Positions 20,335-23,254 of a stretch of DNA of 23,254 bases are shown one piece after another. Each line of letters begins with the position of its first letter. Position 1 is the stretch's first letter. The position numbers were made by a program, and so were the translations under genes. The stretch lies in the NCBI GenBank assembly GCA_015179025.1, contig WHUX01000485.1, positions 1 to 23,254 on the forward strand, written 5' to 3'. Source of the DNA: Terfezia claveryi (Eukaryota; Ascomycota; Pezizomycetes; Pezizales; Pezizaceae). A model generated the notes under the pieces. It was not told where the DNA came from, ran no database searches, and saw only the letters and a program-made list of their open reading frames with translations.

Positions 20335-21159
20335 ATGGCGTCGAAGGGCAAAACCACCACTGAACCAGTAGCAGACCCCACCCTGCTCCACCACCCCCTC
20401 TCCGTGCGGAGTCTCATCCCCCAAATCCCGCAAACCCTCCTCGCAACTCTCCTAACGCACCATGTCAGTGCGTATACTCCAAAAGAGATCAAAGTCACCG
20501 AAATCACCGCCCAAGCCATCTCCCTAAGCTACCTACAGCCCGTGGAAGATATCGCGTTCGCCCCCGTCCTCAGAAATACTAGCATCAAGTTCACTCCCCC
20601 ACTCCCAACTATCCCATCGCAGAAGAAATGCGACGAGGACAAAAGCGCCGCGTATGAGTGGGAATCTGCCTGCGCAACCCGCTTAAAGATGATGGAAGCC
20701 GAGGCCACAAAGATCCTTGATGGCCGGAGCGATATCGTTGTTCAGCGGTACATTCCACCGAAGAACTTCGCCTCGTTCTTCACCATCTTTCAGTTCCTAT
20801 TTTTGACGTGGTTGATCTACGTATGGTTGAAGTTTGGTGAAGATATGCCGTATATTGGGGAGTTCTTTGCGGCACAGGTGTTTAATAAGGAGTGGAGATT
20901 TAACATGACGGTGTGCTTTCACGCGGCGGTTTTGGTTAAGAGGTGGGGAGATGTGTTGCAGATGGCGAAGAAGTTACGCAAGTATGGCGTGGACTTGCAT
21001 AAGAGGGGGAGGGTGATGGGGCCGTGGGTGTGGTGGTTGATTACTTCGTTTTTTGAGGGGTGGAGGTGTGAGAAGAGGTTTGACCAGGAAGTGGCCAGAC
21101 TGGGGAGGTTAAAGGCGGAGGCAAAGGAGGGCAAGGGGGAGACTAAGAAGAAGAAGTAG
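20335..21159 (+). CDS. Membrane protein resembling fungal DUF2470-type proteins
   Basis: A single-exon gene of 274 codons with a good start context (CTCAATGGCG). The N-terminal half is soluble; one clear membrane segment lies at residues about 146-167 (FFTIFQFLFLTWLIYVWLKF), and a second, weaker one at about 190-205 and around VWWLITSFF (about 231-240). The C-terminus is a lysine/glutamate-rich tail ending KKKK. The segment order, with WWLITSFFEGW and RFDQEV near the end, resembles fungal integral-membrane proteins that carry a DUF2470 domain, but the usual HMN motif at the domain start is not seen, so the assignment is tentative. The reaction or partner is unknown. The start is supported because similarity between the two upstream leader copies ends exactly at this ATG. 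Confidence 0.8.
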   Translation: MASKGKTTTEPVADPTLLHHPLSVRSLIPQIPQTLLATLLTHHVSAYTPKEIKVTEITAQAISLSYLQPVEDIAFAPVLRNTSIKFTPPLPTIPSQKKCDEDKSAAYEWESACATRLKMMEAEATKILDGRSDIVVQRYIPPKNFASFFTIFQFLFLTWLIYVWLKFGEDMPYIGEFFAAQVFNKEWRFNMTVCFHAAVLVKRWGDVLQMAKKLRKYGVDLHKRGRVMGPWVWWLITSFFEGWRCEKRFDQEVARLGRLKAEAKEGKGETKKKK

Positions 21160-21821
21160 AGCAGCGGTGGATCTATTGTATACTGTACTGTACTGGGGGG
21201 GTATTTATCTTGTGGACTGATGTGTGACAAATACTCTCACGATGAATTGAGCACCTACAATTAATGTATATTGTTTTCTTTTGCCTGTGTTTTCCCAATA
21301 TATCAAGTTGACAACCCCAATACTTTTGAGGTACCTGACACAACAATTCCCCCATGTAACAATGTGCAGCCTCGTTGGCGGGTTTAGTCTCGAGACCGTT
21401 TCTGAGCCTTGGGCCCTGGACTATACATAGCTGCCCAAGACGTTCAGGTCATTCTTCACGAAGAATGCATTTTGATGTGCGGGTCCTCCACTGCTTGCAA
21501 TTCCAAAGTTTCAGTGGATGCCCTGTTTTCATTGACCGAGGAATCCCCGACCTAAACAACAGACATCTCAAAATTATTACTCTGGTAATCGTAAGCCGAT
21601 GCGGTGAATGTGCATGTGAAACAGCTCACAGCCTACAGCAATTTATAGGATTTGGCTGGGCCTTGGTTTTGGACGTTTATACAGTACAATAATTTTGTTT
21701 GGCTAAGTACAATAACCTTGTTTGGCGTTCCCAAATGAACTGAAATCTTGGCATCTTGGCCAGTTTCTCTAGCTAGACTCCCCCATCTCCACCTGGCGTA
21801 CTAGCAAACTCCCAGTAGGTA
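21160..21821. other. Intergenic spacer between the membrane-protein and Pus7-like genes
   Basis: Contains a short TACTG microsatellite with a G7 run (21180-21200) and an imperfect tandem pair of about 23 bp (ACAATAATTTTGTTTGGC, then ACAATAACCTTGTTTGGC, about 21686-21726). An open frame at 21375-21692 begins at a non-ATG codon and is not believed. This region should hold the Pus7-like promoter. Confidence 0.45.
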
Positions 21822-23254
21822 ATGGCATCCCCTTCCACACGTACTGGGGCCTTGTCTCCACCGCCTGCAAAACGGCTTCGACTGGACTCCCCTTCACTCG
21901 CTATTTCCGCCAGCACCACCACCGAAGTTCCTGCACCTGGTCAGAACGACGTCTCGGACTCAACATCCCTTGAACTTAATGTCGGAATCACAGAGTACCT
22001 CAATCCCACCCTTGCCGGGTTTACCGGTGTGCTAAAGCAGAGGTATACGGACTTTTTGGTGAATGAGATTACGCCTGAAGGGGAGGTTGTGCATTTGAAG
22101 AGTCTGGATGTTCCGAGGAGGGATGGAAAAGAAAAGGGAAGGCAGGAAAATGCAGAGATGAATGGTGGTGAGGCGAAGGCTGAGAAAGTTGAGGAGGCTC
22201 TAGAGAAGAACGGGTCTGAATCAGAGGTATCTGAATTAGTGCCAGTACTAAAACCATCCACAGAAACAACAGTCGAAGCTATTCCTGCACCCTCCATCTC
22301 CCTAGAAGACCACGCGGAACTCTTCGCGCTCATTGGCAAAGAAGCCCTCACCTCCCTCCTCGCTTTGTATGCCACCTTGCCCGGTACACCCGGACCGCAA
22401 ACCAAACACCCTCCAATTCTCACGCCGAAAATCGATTCCAAGGACTCTCGAACCTCCCTACATCGCGCCATGCGCCGGATCTTTTCTGGGAAGTTCGATA
22501 CCACGACCCTTGAAGGTGCCGGCAATGAAGGGGTAATCTCCATCACCGTCTCGCGCAACGCCGGACACACGTCCCGGGGCGGTCGTCCCGAGCGGGGGTC
22601 GAGGTGGGAAACGCGGTGGCCGTGATGGAGGCAGAGGAGGTGGAGATCGGGGAGAAAAACAAGACCCATATTCCAATGGACAGTATCTACACTTTACCTT
22701 GCACAAGGAGAATCGGGATACAATGGATGTGGTGAATATGCTTGGCCGGATACTGAACCTCCCGAGGCAGTTGCAGCAGAAGACGTTTGCATTTGCGGGG
22801 ACGAAGGATAAGAGGGCGGTCACGGCACAGAGGGTTTCGGGGTTCAAGATTAACCTGGAGAGGTTGGCGGGTGCCAATTGGCCGTCAACTGGGGTTGGTG
22901 GAAGGGGAGGACGAGGTGGCAGTAGAGTTGGGAGAGGAGGAGGCGGTGGTTTTGGTGGTGCGGCAACGTTTGGATTGCCGAGGGGATGTAAGGTGGGGGA
23001 TTTTGAATGGAAAACGACTGGATTGGAGTTGGGTGATTTGAAGGGGAATGAGTTTCTAATTACGTTGAGGGATGTTACTCCCACCAACACCACTGCTGGG
23101 GAGTGGGCAAGCCTTACAATCGAAGAGCATGAATCCCGGCTCCGCGAGATTGTAGGATCGGCGATGGATGGGCTGGAAAAGAATGGGTTTATCAACTACT
23201 ACGGCCTTCAGCGTTTCGGGACGTTCGCACGGGGAACGCATGACGTTGGTATCA
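21822..23254 (+). CDS. tRNA pseudouridine synthase, Pus7/TruD family (5' part, one frameshift)
   Basis: Pus7/TruD enzymes isomerise uridine to pseudouridine in tRNA and some other RNAs. The frame opens with a Ser/Pro-rich N-terminus with a possible basic nuclear signal (AKRLRL, residues 17-22). The family N-terminal motif GFTGVLKQRYTDFLVNEI follows (about 22017-22070), then YLHFTLHKENRDTMD (about 22687-22730), the catalytic motif FAGTKDKRAVTAQ with Asp at 22807-22809, and NYYGLQRFG near 23194-23220. The frame changes at 22594-22599 (one extra base in a G5 run would explain it), and no GT-AG intron of usable length and phase does. Two Gly/Arg-rich inserts flank the catalytic region (about 22572-22655 and 22880-22975). 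The gene continues beyond the window. Confidence 0.93.

Noticed and set aside
21375..21692. 105-codon open frame in the spacer before the Pus7-like gene
   Set aside because: It starts at a non-ATG codon and has no domain, intron structure or coding-like composition.
22532..22603. An intron starting at GTAATC as explanation of the Pus7 frame change
   Set aside because: The available acceptors leave the wrong phase for the downstream Pus7 frame; a one-base change in the G5 run is simpler.
21941..23195. Long minus-strand open frames opposite the Pus7-like gene
   Set aside because: Proline/serine-rich antisense shadows of a GC-rich coding region; the plus strand carries the conserved family motifs.

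Overview
The window looks like a nuclear contig from a filamentous ascomycete (Pezizomycotina). Evidence: short GT-AG introns (about 48-106 bp, several with CTAAY-type branch sites), monocistronic genes, a hydrolase-NACHT-WD40 NLR-like gene, a fungal-type fructosamine kinase, and a decayed transposon island with RIP-like damage. No species is claimed. No tRNA, rRNA or CRISPR array was seen.

Layout. Positions 1-6250 are a nested transposon island. A Ty3/gypsy pol remnant on the minus strand (reverse transcriptase at 1-1411, protease at 3531-3755) is split inside its protease domain by a palindromic foldback-like insert (1412-3530). That insert has arms of about 750-770 bp built partly from 12-bp and about 42-bp tandem repeats. 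Next come a second large inverted repeat (4136-5921), a 191-bp MITE with TA flanks (5926-6116) and a possible Tc1/mariner transposase remnant (about 6421-6700).

Positions 7835-9123 hold an intact six-exon fructosamine-3-kinase-family gene. A 24-bp direct tandem repeat lies just upstream of its start codon. Positions 9877-15482 hold a large NLR-like gene: an alpha/beta-hydrolase of SesB/DUF676 type, a NACHT-type NTPase, degenerate WD40 repeats and a C-terminal extension. It has no visible ATG for its first recognised exon and two single-base frameshifts in its WD40 part.

Positions 15483-20334 are gene-poor. They contain a short MITE-like hairpin, weak decayed coding fragments and a roughly 310-bp sequence (17181-17504). 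That sequence is a diverged direct copy of the promoter/5' leader (20029-20334) of the next gene. Positions 20335-21159 encode a one-exon membrane protein resembling fungal DUF2470-type proteins. Positions 21822-23254 hold the 5' part of a Pus7/TruD tRNA pseudouridine synthase gene with RGG-rich inserts and one frameshift at a G run; it runs off the window.

The genes do not form a pathway. Sugar-adduct repair, self/non-self recognition and RNA modification sit side by side at the edge of a repeat island. All three frameshifts seen in host genes lie at short homopolymers, so consensus error must be excluded before calling these genes broken.
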